Notes: generated by a model from the sequence alone, not told the origin. A DNA stretch of 7,433 bases from an uncultured Ellagibacter sp. (GCF_934636505.1 NZ_CAKUAL010000083.1:1-7433); one strand, 5' to 3'; positions 1-5,936 are shown, counted from the first letter of the stretch. A program made the numbers and translations.

Positions 1-151
1 GACCGGGAATGACCCAGCAACCGGAAGCGTCGATCGTCTGATCCGGCGAGCACCCCCCCATCGGTTCCCCCGCGAAGACACCGCCCTCGGCGTACACATC
101 GCGCGCGTCGAACCCCGCACCGCTGAAGACCTTGCCGCCAGAAATGATCAT
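1..151 (-). CDS. nagA: Probable N-acetylglucosamine-6-phosphate deacetylase, N-terminal fragment
   Basis: Only the first 50 codons are present; the gene runs off the left edge. The ATG at 151 follows a purine-rich AAAGGGAAG ribosome site 4 bases upstream. The fragment begins MIISGGKVFSG and ends GCWVIPG. This is the usual start of the amidohydrolase superfamily: a small N-terminal beta-sandwich, then the V-I-P-G strand that leads into the metal-binding barrel. The catalytic metal ligands lie beyond the window. NagA removes acetate from GlcNAc-6-phosphate in the cytoplasm to give glucosamine-6-phosphate, the substrate of NagB. The assignment rests mainly on lying 57 bp downstream of nagB on the same strand, since the fragment alone could be another amidohydrolase such as a dihydropyrimidinase. 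Co-transcription with nagB is likely, as no promoter or terminator is obvious in the gap. Confidence 0.72.
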   Translation of the reverse strand, partial: MIISGGKVFSGAGFDARDVYAEGGVFAGEPMGGCSPDQTIDASGCWVIPG

Positions 152-208
152 ACGCTTCCCTTTCTTGCATCGCCCAAACAACCCAGACCGCCAAGCTTGC
201 GGACTCGA

Positions 209-934
209 CTAAAGCGCCGCCGCTGCCTCTTTGTCGAGCACCACCGTCACATCCGGGTGCAGCTGCAAAATGCTCGCAGGAACCTGCGGAACCACCGGCC
301 CGCGAAGCACATCGCGAACGATTTCCGCCTTACCTGCGCCATTCACCACGAGGAGAATCTTGCGCGCCTTCATGATGGTGCCGATGCCCATGGTGTAGGC
401 CTCGCGCGGCACCTCATCGGCGGAATCGAACAGGCGGCTGTTCGCCTGGATGGTGCTCTCCGTGAGCTCGACGCAGTGCGTGGTCACGGGGAAGGAATCG
501 CACGGCTCGTTGAAGCCGATGTGCCCGTTGTGCCCCAAGCCCAGAAGCTGCAAATCGACGCCGCCGGCTTGCGCGATTGCCTGCTCGTAAGCGTCGCACG
601 CCGCCTGGGCGTCATCCATCGAGCCGTCGGGTACATGTGTCTTCTCAATATCGATATCGACGTGGTCGAAGAGGTTGTCCTGCATGAAGTAACGGTAGCT
701 CTGGTCGTGAGTTCCAGGCAGGCCGCGATACTCATCGAGATTGAACGACTGTGCATTCGCGAAGCTGATCTCACCCGCGTCGCACGCGCGCACAAGCTCG
801 GCATACAGGCCAATCGGGGTCGTGCCCGTCGCGAGGCCAAGGACGCTGTCCGGCTTCGCCTTCAGCTGCTCCGCGATCACGTTCGCCGCGGCAACGCTCA
901 TCTCCTCATAGTTTTCGGTAACCACTACGTTCAC
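209..934 (-). CDS. nagB: Glucosamine-6-phosphate deaminase
   Basis: A 241-residue cytoplasmic enzyme that converts glucosamine-6-phosphate and water to fructose-6-phosphate and ammonia, feeding amino sugar into glycolysis. Visible motifs are LGLATGTTP (residues 32-40, phosphate-binding loop), SFNLDEYRGL (63-72, with Asp67) and GHNGHIGFNEP (134-144, with His138 and Glu143). These correspond to E. coli Asp72, His143 and Glu148. Length and motif spacing fit the short monomeric NagB of Bacillus rather than the approximately 266-residue allosteric hexamer of E. coli. Asn136 stands where E. coli has Asp141; from memory the Bacillus type also has Asn, so I do not read this as inactivation. I chose the GTG start at 934 because GGAAAGGAAAA lies 6-8 bases upstream and the protein then begins MNVVVTENYEEM, as in relatives. 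An in-frame TTG at 952 overlaps the ribosome site and is less likely. The gene lies 83 bp after the membrane-protein gene and 57 bp before nagA. Confidence 0.95.
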   Translation of the reverse strand: MNVVVTENYEEMSVAAANVIAEQLKAKPDSVLGLATGTTPIGLYAELVRACDAGEISFANAQSFNLDEYRGLPGTHDQSYRYFMQDNLFDHVDIDIEKTHVPDGSMDDAQAACDAYEQAIAQAGGVDLQLLGLGHNGHIGFNEPCDSFPVTTHCVELTESTIQANSRLFDSADEVPREAYTMGIGTIMKARKILLVVNGAGKAEIVRDVLRGPVVPQVPASILQLHPDVTVVLDKEAAAAL

Positions 935-955
935 GTCAGTTTTCCTTTCCAACCA

Positions 956-972
956 GCGGCCAGCCCGGCCGC
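956..972 (-). other. GC-rich hairpin just upstream of the nagB ribosome site
   Basis: Arms GCGGCC and GGCCGC form a perfect 6-bp stem around a 5-base loop (GGGCT on the minus strand). The hairpin ends about four bases before the nagB Shine-Dalgarno region. No run of T follows, so it is not a normal intrinsic terminator. It could partly separate nagB from the upstream membrane-protein gene or affect translation. No -10/-35 pair was found in this 83-bp gap. Confidence 0.4.
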
Positions 973-1017
973 TCCTTCGCTTTCATCCAGTGCAACGCAC
1001 ATGCTGCAGCGCACTCG

Positions 1018-3198
1018 TTATGTCCAGAACAGCACCGTCTCAAAGAAGCTCGAATACGCCCATGAATACACATCGGAATACCACCCCGTTTCGGGGACGA
1101 AGCAAATGAGCGCGCTATAGAGGACGCTCACCGCCACAAGCACGAGAAGCACCTTGGTGAACACCTGCGCCATCGTCGAACCAGGCACAAGATTCTCGTT
1201 CACAACGAAGACGAGAAGCACCGCGGCAGCCAGGAGCATGAAGCTGAAGTCGGCATAGTAGCGCTGCAAGATACCCGCCAGCTCCGCATCGAGCAGCGCG
1301 ACGATGACGCCCGCCGCAATCAGCACCACGATGACGCCCATAATCGTGCGCGTCGAGCGCTGAGAAATACGCAGCTTCAGGATGCGGGAAGCGAACGGAA
1401 GCACCCAAAGCACCGGAAGGCAGGCCAGCACGCCGCCGAAGGTGACTTCTTTGATAGTCTGCCCCATGTAGGTGGTCTCGAACGGCGTCGGCTGCAGGAA
1501 GGGGAACACCCCCGTCACGCATGGCGGCTGCAAGAAGTACGTGAACAGCGCGGGGGCCAATCGTCCCACGTTCATTCCGCGCTTCGTCATGTCGTTGACC
1601 GTGAGATTGTAGTTCGCGCCGAAGTCAGTGAGGGACCCGAAGCGTGCATTGTTATACAGCATGATACCGGCAGCGACCACGACATACGGCGCTATTAAGC
1701 AAGCGAATTCCTGAGCGCCTCGCCTCGTGAAAAGCCGGCGCTCGGTGATGTAGCGGCGCCAGAACAGCGGGAAGGCAAGAAACGATAGCAGTACAAGCTG
1801 CGGTCGACAGCCTGCGACAAGCGCCATGCATAGCGAGCCCGCTAGGTACCATCCACACGGCCTCTGCGAGCCGCGACCGCACATCCACAGATAGAGCCCC
1901 CAGACGGAGAACGCCAAGCCGCACGCAATCGGCAGCGAGTAGAACGTCGGAAACTTCACCAGGTACAAAATTCCACAGCACGTGACAAGGGCAATCTGGA
2001 GAAGCAGGTATAGCCCAAGGCTCACTTGCTTGAAATGATAGCGAGCGAAGCGATCGAGCAGGGCCGAGCACCCAAGAATGAAAGCGATCACTGCGAGGAG
2101 CACGCCGATAGCTGTTGGGAAACTTGCGCCTGTCGCCAAATAGCACGGCAAGTAGAACAGCAGCACCGGCACCACACCGAAGTACACGTAATAGTGCCCC
2201 TGGTAGTAGGCGACGTCGAACAGATACGGCTCGCCCGTCTCCTTCTGCAACTCGTCACGAGCACCCTTGTCATAGGGATCGTCCATCTGCTGAAGCCAGT
2301 CGGGCGGCTCCTCTTCCAGATAGAGCTTCCCCTGCGACATGGATTTAGCGAGCTCGGCATACTGCTGCGCGTTCTCGCCACCGACCTCGAACGAGTTCGC
2401 AATGCTGTGGCCGTCCCACGATCCGAAGTTGTAGGTCGACGTGGCAACACCCACAAGGTTGGACCCCATGAAGAGAAACGACGAGATGAGCACGACCTCG
2501 ATCGCAACCGCGCAGATGATTCCCCCCTTCGAGAGCTTCGGCCGGCGAACAATGCTCACACGGTAAACACTCGAACCTGGACGGAAGAGATACGTAAACG
2601 CCAGGATGCCGATCACGCCGAAAAATCGAAGGAAGTTGAAGGAAAACGGCCGATGGGCGTTCAACACAAGACTTGTAAGGCGAACCGGGTAGTTGGTCTT
2701 CTCGTTGCCGACAAGCTCGATTCGAAGATTCTTCACGTAGCCGGTAGTGTTCAGATTCACGTACTGGCTCTCCGACACCATGGTCGAGATGTCGACCTCG
2801 GGAACACCGAGGGTATATTCCGTCGTATCAAAGTACGTTGCGTGGGCATCGTCGGTGAACTGAATCTTGAAGGTGAGGTTTTGCGCAGGTTGCTCCCAGT
2901 CGAACTTGAGGTACACGTTGTGGACCTCGGTGTTCAAATTCGAGAACTCAATGACGTTGTCAACTTCGGTAATCTTATACTGCTCGTCACTTGTTTCCTG
3001 CAGCTCGAGGGAATCACTTAAATCAATCGAGTTGTAACCAAGCGACTTATAGAAGTTGATGTTGAACACGAAGACTTCGAGGAATAGCGCAATTGCGATA
3101 ATGACAGCCGCCACCTTGGCGATATGCGCAAGCAAAGAACGCCTCGGGAGGACCCGAGACTCGTACAAATACGTGATATTCCTTCGGAGCGTTGGCAT
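1018..3198 (-). CDS. Large polytopic membrane protein, probable GT-C-type glycosyltransferase
   Basis: A 726-residue integral membrane protein of unknown substrate. One membrane segment (about 25-47) precedes a hydrophilic, beta-rich region (about 48-185) rich in Tyr, Asn and Thr, probably extracytoplasmic. Further segments lie near 188-205, 227-248, 338-382 (two), 391-412, 419-438, 450-480, 498-515, 587-607, 618-636, 652-667 and 679-700. The loop 250-336 carries acidic and aromatic motifs: SWDGHSIANSFEVG (260-273), MDDPYD (305-310) and YYQGHYYVYFGVVP (331-344). RYYADFSF (646-653) lies near the C-terminus. This plan, with an acidic first large loop and many segments, resembles GT-C enzymes that use polyprenyl-phosphate sugars to decorate envelope glycans. 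The similarity is architectural and I cannot name a family with certainty. The ATG at 3198 has no Shine-Dalgarno and lies 8 bp after a TATAAT box, suggesting a leaderless transcript. A TTG at 3168 (codon 11), with AAGGA 10 bases upstream, is the alternative; both starts keep all membrane segments. Confidence 0.85.
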   Translation of the reverse strand: MPTLRRNITYLYESRVLPRRSLLAHIAKVAAVIIAIALFLEVFVFNINFYKSLGYNSIDLSDSLELQETSDEQYKITEVDNVIEFSNLNTEVHNVYLKFDWEQPAQNLTFKIQFTDDAHATYFDTTEYTLGVPEVDISTMVSESQYVNLNTTGYVKNLRIELVGNEKTNYPVRLTSLVLNAHRPFSFNFLRFFGVIGILAFTYLFRPGSSVYRVSIVRRPKLSKGGIICAVAIEVVLISSFLFMGSNLVGVATSTYNFGSWDGHSIANSFEVGGENAQQYAELAKSMSQGKLYLEEEPPDWLQQMDDPYDKGARDELQKETGEPYLFDVAYYQGHYYVYFGVVPVLLFYLPCYLATGASFPTAIGVLLAVIAFILGCSALLDRFARYHFKQVSLGLYLLLQIALVTCCGILYLVKFPTFYSLPIACGLAFSVWGLYLWMCGRGSQRPCGWYLAGSLCMALVAGCRPQLVLLSFLAFPLFWRRYITERRLFTRRGAQEFACLIAPYVVVAAGIMLYNNARFGSLTDFGANYNLTVNDMTKRGMNVGRLAPALFTYFLQPPCVTGVFPFLQPTPFETTYMGQTIKEVTFGGVLACLPVLWVLPFASRILKLRISQRSTRTIMGVIVVLIAAGVIVALLDAELAGILQRYYADFSFMLLAAAVLLVFVVNENLVPGSTMAQVFTKVLLVLVAVSVLYSALICFVPETGWYSDVYSWAYSSFFETVLFWT

Positions 3199-3206
3199 GA
3201 CTCATC

Positions 3207-3233
3207 ATTATAGCGGAGAAAGGCCCCGCTCAA
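3207..3233 (-). promoter_or_regulatory. Predicted promoter of the membrane-protein gene
   Basis: On the minus strand a perfect TATAAT (3212-3207) lies 8 bp before the ATG at 3198. A TTGAGC (3233-3228) could be the -35 box, but the 15-bp spacing is short. The expected transcription start, about 7 bases past the -10 box, falls at or beside the A of the start codon, consistent with a leaderless mRNA. The -35 candidate lies in the loop and first stem base of the preceding adk terminator hairpin, so terminator and promoter share DNA. Confidence 0.55.
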
Positions 3234-3246
3234 TGAACGGGGCCTT
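3220..3246 (-). terminator. Intrinsic terminator after adk
   Basis: Perfect 9-bp stem (arms AAGGCCCCG and CGGGGCCTT) with a 9-base loop, 54 bp after the adk stop. On the minus strand the second arm runs into TTTCTCC, a modest T-rich tail. The arms begin and end with AAGGCC/GGCCTT, as in the terminator after secY. The strong stem supports termination; the short U-tract suggests some readthrough. Confidence 0.75.
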
Positions 3247-3300
3247 GGGAATACGGGGTTTTCTGGTGAGCACGACGAAAAGACCGCCGCATTGCCCCTC

Positions 3301-3927
3301 TTACAGCTCGAGAGCCTTCTTCACGTCAGCATAGACAACGTTCGGATCCCGATCGCCATCGATGGAAACGAGCAAGTCGCAGCCACGATAGTAGTCGATG
3401 AGCGGGCTCGTGGACTTCTCGTACACGTCGAGGCGATTGCGAACGGTTGCCTCGTTGTCATCGTCGCGCTGGTACATCTCGCCACCGCACTTGGGGCATT
3501 GCGCGTCAGCTTCAGAGCCGATGTAGCCGCAGTCCTTGCACATACGACGCGAGGTGAGGCGCCTCACGATAACCTCGGAGTCAACGTCGATAAGAAGAGC
3601 GGCGGACAGGGGACGGCCCAGCTTGGAAAGCTCGGCGTCAAGCGCAACAGCCTGAGCGGAAGTGCGCGGGAAACCATCGAGAATGAAGCCCTTTTCCGTG
3701 TCAGGTTCGCCAAGACGCTCGGTCACAAGCCCAATGATGACGTCGTCGGGGACGAGGTCGCCCGCATCCATGAAGGACTTCGCCTTTTTGCCAAGTTCGG
3801 TTCCGGCTTTCACGGCAGCACGAAGCATGTCGCCAGTGGAGATATGGGGCGTGCCGAATCCCTCGACGAGCTTGGCAGCCTGCGTGCCTTTACCAGCGCC
3901 CGGAGCACCCAGCAACACGATATTCAT
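3301..3927 (-). CDS. adk: Adenylate kinase
   Basis: A 208-residue cytoplasmic kinase catalysing ATP + AMP = 2 ADP. The P-loop GAPGAGKGT is at 7-15. The AMP-site motifs ISTGDMLR (29-36) and FILDGFPRT (81-89) follow, then the LID arginines in RRMC (127-130) and the QRDDDNEATVRNRL segment (153-166). The LID keeps four zinc-ligand cysteines, Cys130, 133, 144 and 147, in a C-x2-C-x10-C-x2-C pattern. Long bacterial Adks such as Bacillus typically have x16 between the pairs, so this LID is about six residues shorter and lacks the usual Tyr-His strand. I chose the ATG at 3927 because the P-loop then sits at the normal distance and AAGGA lies 8 bases upstream. An in-frame TTG at 3951 would put that site inside the gene. 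Terminators on both sides and its own promoter make it a single-gene unit. The usual neighbours map and infA do not follow. Confidence 0.97.
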   Translation of the reverse strand: MNIVLLGAPGAGKGTQAAKLVEGFGTPHISTGDMLRAAVKAGTELGKKAKSFMDAGDLVPDDVIIGLVTERLGEPDTEKGFILDGFPRTSAQAVALDAELSKLGRPLSAALLIDVDSEVIVRRLTSRRMCKDCGYIGSEADAQCPKCGGEMYQRDDDNEATVRNRLDVYEKSTSPLIDYYRGCDLLVSIDGDRDPNVVYADVKKALEL

Positions 3928-3947
3928 GATTGAGTTCCTTTCAATCA
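3927..3947 (-). promoter_or_regulatory. Hairpin with the adk Shine-Dalgarno in its loop
   Basis: On the minus strand, arms TGATTGA (3947-3941) and TCAATCA (3933-3927) form a perfect 7-bp stem around the 7-base loop AAGGAAC. The loop carries the AAGGA ribosome site, and the last stem base is the A of the adk ATG. The pairing is seen directly. A role in setting or sensing translation is inference; the AU-rich stem would be only weakly stable. Confidence 0.6.
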
Positions 3948-3969
3948 GCAAGGATAAATTCCATCACCT

Positions 3970-3978
3970 ATTCTACCA
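3970..3978 (-). promoter_or_regulatory. Predicted extended -10 promoter of adk
   Basis: On the minus strand TGG precedes TAGAAT (3975-3970), matching the extended -10 form TGn-TANAAT; no good -35 box is visible. The start would fall near 3963, giving a leader of about 35 bases that includes the hairpin at the adk start codon. A 5-bp inverted repeat CGCGC-N7-GCGCG (3981-3997) sits just upstream, where an operator could lie, but it may be chance. Confidence 0.5.
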
Positions 3979-4016
3979 AACGCGCAACGTGAGCGCGAAA
4001 CTTCACGCAAACGGAA

Positions 4017-4045
4017 AAGGCCACGGGCACTCCACCCGTGGCCTT
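4017..4045 (-). terminator. Intrinsic terminator after secY
   Basis: Perfect 11-bp stem (arms AAGGCCACGGG and CCCGTGGCCTT) with a 7-base loop, 41 bp after the secY stop. On the minus strand it runs into TTTTCCG, so the U-tract is four long including the last two stem bases. It marks the end of the ribosomal-protein unit and separates it from adk. Confidence 0.8.
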
Positions 4046-4086
4046 GGTTCCTAACATGCACATGAACAGGTCATATGCAAACGGTC

Positions 4087-5367
4087 TTATTTGAAGAAGC
4101 CGTCGTAGTTGTGCATCTTCAGCTGGCTTTCGACCTTGCTCATGGTGTCGAGCGCAACGCCGATCATGATGAGAATCGAGGTGCCGCCGAACGCCTGAAT
4201 GAGCTGGTTGCCGCTGAAGTAGAAGATGATCGTCGGGATGACCGCGATGCAGGCGATGAAGATACCGCCCGGGAGGGTCACGCGATGAATCACGTTCTTG
4301 ATGTAGGTCACGGTTGCAGAGCCGGGACGCACACCGGGGATGAAGCCACCCTGCTTGCGCAGATTGTCCGCCGTGTCCTCGGGGTTGAACACCATCGAGG
4401 TATAGAAGTACGCGAAGAACACGATGAGCAGCACGGTCAAAATCCAGTTGAGCCAACCGGTAGAAACCGCATCAGCGAACGCCGTCAGCCAACCAACGTT
4501 GAACAGCGCAGCAAGCTGAGCCGGGAAGTAGATGATGCAGCTCGCGAAGATGATCGGGATAACGCCCGCAGCATTCACCTTCAAGGGGATGTAGGTGGAC
4601 TGGCCACCCATCATCTTGCGGCCCTGGACGCGCTTGGCATAGTTCACCGGGATGCGGCGCTGAGCGCGCTCGATGAAGATGATCGCGGGGATGCAAGCGA
4701 GAACCACGATGAGGATGAGCGCCGTGATAGCAATGCCCATTCCAAAATCAGCCTGCAGGTTCACGGACGAGAAGATAGCAGCGGGAACGCGGGACACGAT
4801 GCTCACGAAGATGATGAGCGACATGCCGTTGCCGATACCGCGCTGGGTGATAAGCTCGCCCATCCACATGATGAAGGCCGTGCCGGCAACAAGCGTGAAC
4901 ACCACGATGATGTCGGTCAGGACTTCGGGAACCTGGTCAGTGAAGACCACGCCGTATGCGGAGGACTTGAACAGCAGCAGGTAGCCGATAGCGTTGATCA
5001 GGCCAAGGCCGAGCGTCAGGTAACGCGTGACCTGGGTGATCTTGCGACGACCGGTCTCGCCTTCCTTCGCCCAACGGCCCACGGCGGGAATCACGCCCTG
5101 CATCAGCTGCATGATGATCGATGCGGTGATGTAGGGCATGATGCCGAGTGAGAACACGGAGAAGTGCGAAAGTGCACCGCCCGTGAACAAGTCGAGCATG
5201 GTCATCGAGACGCCCGAGTTCGAGAAGGAGTTCGCGAACTCGTTAAACGGGATACCGGGCACGGGGATATAGGCGCCAAAACGATACAACGCCAAAATAC
5301 CCAACGTGAACAGGATCTTCTTGCGAAGCTCCGGTACCTTGAATGCGTCAATGATAGAGCTTAGCAA
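4087..5367 (-). CDS. secY: Protein translocase subunit SecY
   Basis: The 426-residue channel subunit of the SecYEG translocon in the cytoplasmic membrane, through which SecA or the ribosome passes secreted and membrane proteins. Length and ten-helix pattern are normal. Family motifs include ALYRFGAYIPVPGI (26-39, helix 1), GIMPYITASIIMQL (75-88, helix 2) and ERAQRRIPVNYAKR (233-246, a cytoplasmic loop). PLKVNAAGVIPIIFA (261-275), GGFIPGVRPG (340-349, the large cytoplasmic loop for SecA and ribosome contact) and GGTSILIMIGVALD (394-407, helix 10) follow. The start is TTG at 5367, which gives MLSSIIDAFKVPELRKKI, the expected N-terminus, and no in-frame ATG lies nearby. This start overlaps the rplO stop by 7 bp, and an AGGAAAGG site lies 10 bases upstream inside rplO, so the two are probably translationally coupled. 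A terminator follows. Confidence 0.98.
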   Translation of the reverse strand: MLSSIIDAFKVPELRKKILFTLGILALYRFGAYIPVPGIPFNEFANSFSNSGVSMTMLDLFTGGALSHFSVFSLGIMPYITASIIMQLMQGVIPAVGRWAKEGETGRRKITQVTRYLTLGLGLINAIGYLLLFKSSAYGVVFTDQVPEVLTDIIVVFTLVAGTAFIMWMGELITQRGIGNGMSLIIFVSIVSRVPAAIFSSVNLQADFGMGIAITALILIVVLACIPAIIFIERAQRRIPVNYAKRVQGRKMMGGQSTYIPLKVNAAGVIPIIFASCIIYFPAQLAALFNVGWLTAFADAVSTGWLNWILTVLLIVFFAYFYTSMVFNPEDTADNLRKQGGFIPGVRPGSATVTYIKNVIHRVTLPGGIFIACIAVIPTIIFYFSGNQLIQAFGGTSILIMIGVALDTMSKVESQLKMHNYDGFFK

Positions 5368-5810
5368 GGCTCTTCGACCTTTCCTCCGGCTGCTTCGATC
5401 TTCGCCTTAGCGGAAGCAGACACCTTATCGACCGAAACAGTGAGAGCCTTCGTGAGCTCACCGTCGCCCAGAACCTTCACCAGCGCATCCTCGTGCTTGA
5501 TGATACCCTTGGCCTTGAGAGACTCGCCGTTGACGACCTCGCCGGCCTCGAACTTCTCCTCGAGACGGGAAACGTTCACCGGCAGATACTCGACACGATT
5601 GATGTTGCGGAAGCCGGGGAGCTTCGGCAAACGCATCGCGAGAGGAGTCTGGCCGCCTTCGAAGCCGGGGCGCTTGCCGCCGCCAGCGCGGGACTTCTGA
5701 CCGTTCAGACCGCGACCGGCAGTCTTGCCATAGCCGGAGCCGTTGCCGCGACCGACGCGCTTGCGGCTGTGACGAGAGCCCTCTGCAGGCTTGAGATCCT
5801 TAAGTTCCAT
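5361..5810 (-). CDS. rplO: 50S ribosomal protein L15 (uL15)
   Basis: 149 residues, normal for uL15, a large-subunit protein whose extended basic N-terminus penetrates 23S rRNA. Visible are the Gly/Arg/Lys-rich segment GRGNGSGYGKTAGRG (20-34), the FEGGQTPLAMRLPKLPGF signature (50-67) and a compact C-terminal alpha/beta domain (about 76-146). The ATG at 5810 has AAGGAG 9 bases upstream. The gene is preceded by a 162-bp gap rather than being packed against rpmD, and its last 7 bp overlap secY, so it may be the first gene of an rplO-secY sub-transcript as well as part of the main operon. Confidence 0.98.
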   Translation of the reverse strand: MELKDLKPAEGSRHSRKRVGRGNGSGYGKTAGRGLNGQKSRAGGGKRPGFEGGQTPLAMRLPKLPGFRNINRVEYLPVNVSRLEEKFEAGEVVNGESLKAKGIIKHEDALVKVLGDGELTKALTVSVDKVSASAKAKIEAAGGKVEEPC

Positions 5811-5812
5811 TG

Positions 5813-5828
5813 TGTAATACTCCTTACA
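5813..5828 (-). promoter_or_regulatory. Small hairpin with the rplO Shine-Dalgarno in its loop
   Basis: On the minus strand arms TGTAA and TTACA form a 5-bp stem around the loop GGAGTA, so the GGAG core of the rplO ribosome site is looped out and its two preceding A bases are paired. The stem ends two bases before the ATG. It is short and AU-rich, so it may be chance, but it resembles the arrangement at adk. Confidence 0.35.
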
Positions 5829-5835
5829 TTCGCTT

Positions 5836-5926
5836 CCAGGCTGTTTTACCTGGGGCTGGCAGCTCGCCGCCAGCTAACTTCCTAATAACGCCCAGATTGG
5901 CGCCACCGGTGTCCGGCACGCCAATC
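5836..5926 (-). promoter_or_regulatory. Structured leader upstream of rplO with three hairpins
   Basis: Three inverted repeats follow one another on the minus strand. The first (5926-5895) has arms GATTGGCG and CGCCAATC closing an inner CCGG-ACA-CCGG stem, with two possible G-U pairs and one bulged G between. The second (5874-5855) has arms GCTGGC and GCCAGC with an 8-base loop. The third (5853-5836) has arms CCAGG and CCTGG with the loop TAAAACAG. None is followed by a U-tract, so they look like leader structure rather than terminators. A role in regulating rplO-secY is inference; no known ribosomal leader family was recognised. Confidence 0.5.
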
Positions 5927-5930
5927 CGAG

Positions 5931-5936
5931 ATTATA
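5931..5936 (-). promoter_or_regulatory. Candidate -10 box of an internal promoter before rplO
   Basis: A perfect TATAAT on the minus strand in a locally AT-rich patch of the rpmD-rplO gap. No acceptable -35 box is seen at 15-19 bp and there is no TGn extension, so support is partial. A start about 7 bases downstream would fall near 5924, at the first arm of the large hairpin, so the transcript would begin with a stable stem. Confidence 0.4.

Noticed and set aside
188..202. Inverted repeat CCGC/GCGG in the nagB-nagA gap
   Set aside because: Only a 4-bp stem with a 7-base loop and no U-tract; expected by chance in GC-rich DNA.
523..540. NagB Asn136 in place of the E. coli Asp141 as a sign of an inactive enzyme
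   Set aside because: From memory, the short Bacillus-type NagB also carries Asn here, and the other catalytic residues are present.
935..952. Extended nagB start at an in-frame TTG (952)
   Set aside because: The extension is the ribosome site translated, and the GTG at 934 gives the expected N-terminus and length.
197..1120. Open frame of 307 codons on the plus strand
   Set aside because: It lies across nagB on the other strand and also runs into the membrane-protein gene; the minus-strand NagB is unmistakable.
2026..3021. Open frame of 331 codons on the plus strand
   Set aside because: Antisense shadow of the membrane-protein gene, with low-complexity charged translation and no family motifs.
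3292..3933. Open frame of 213 codons on the plus strand
   Set aside because: Complete antisense shadow of adk with no independent support.
3928..3951. Extended adk start at an in-frame TTG (3951)
   Set aside because: The extra residues contain the Shine-Dalgarno and the hairpin, and have no counterpart in the family; the ATG at 3927 fits.
3981..3997. CGCGC-N7-GCGCG repeat as an operator for adk
   Set aside because: Five GC-only pairs are common in this composition and no known operator was recognised; it is mentioned only within the promoter entry.
4075..5151. Long open frame of 358 codons on the plus strand
   Set aside because: It is fully antisense to secY, is rich in Asp, His, Arg and Glu as expected from the complement of a GC-rich gene, and has no recognisable family or ribosome site.
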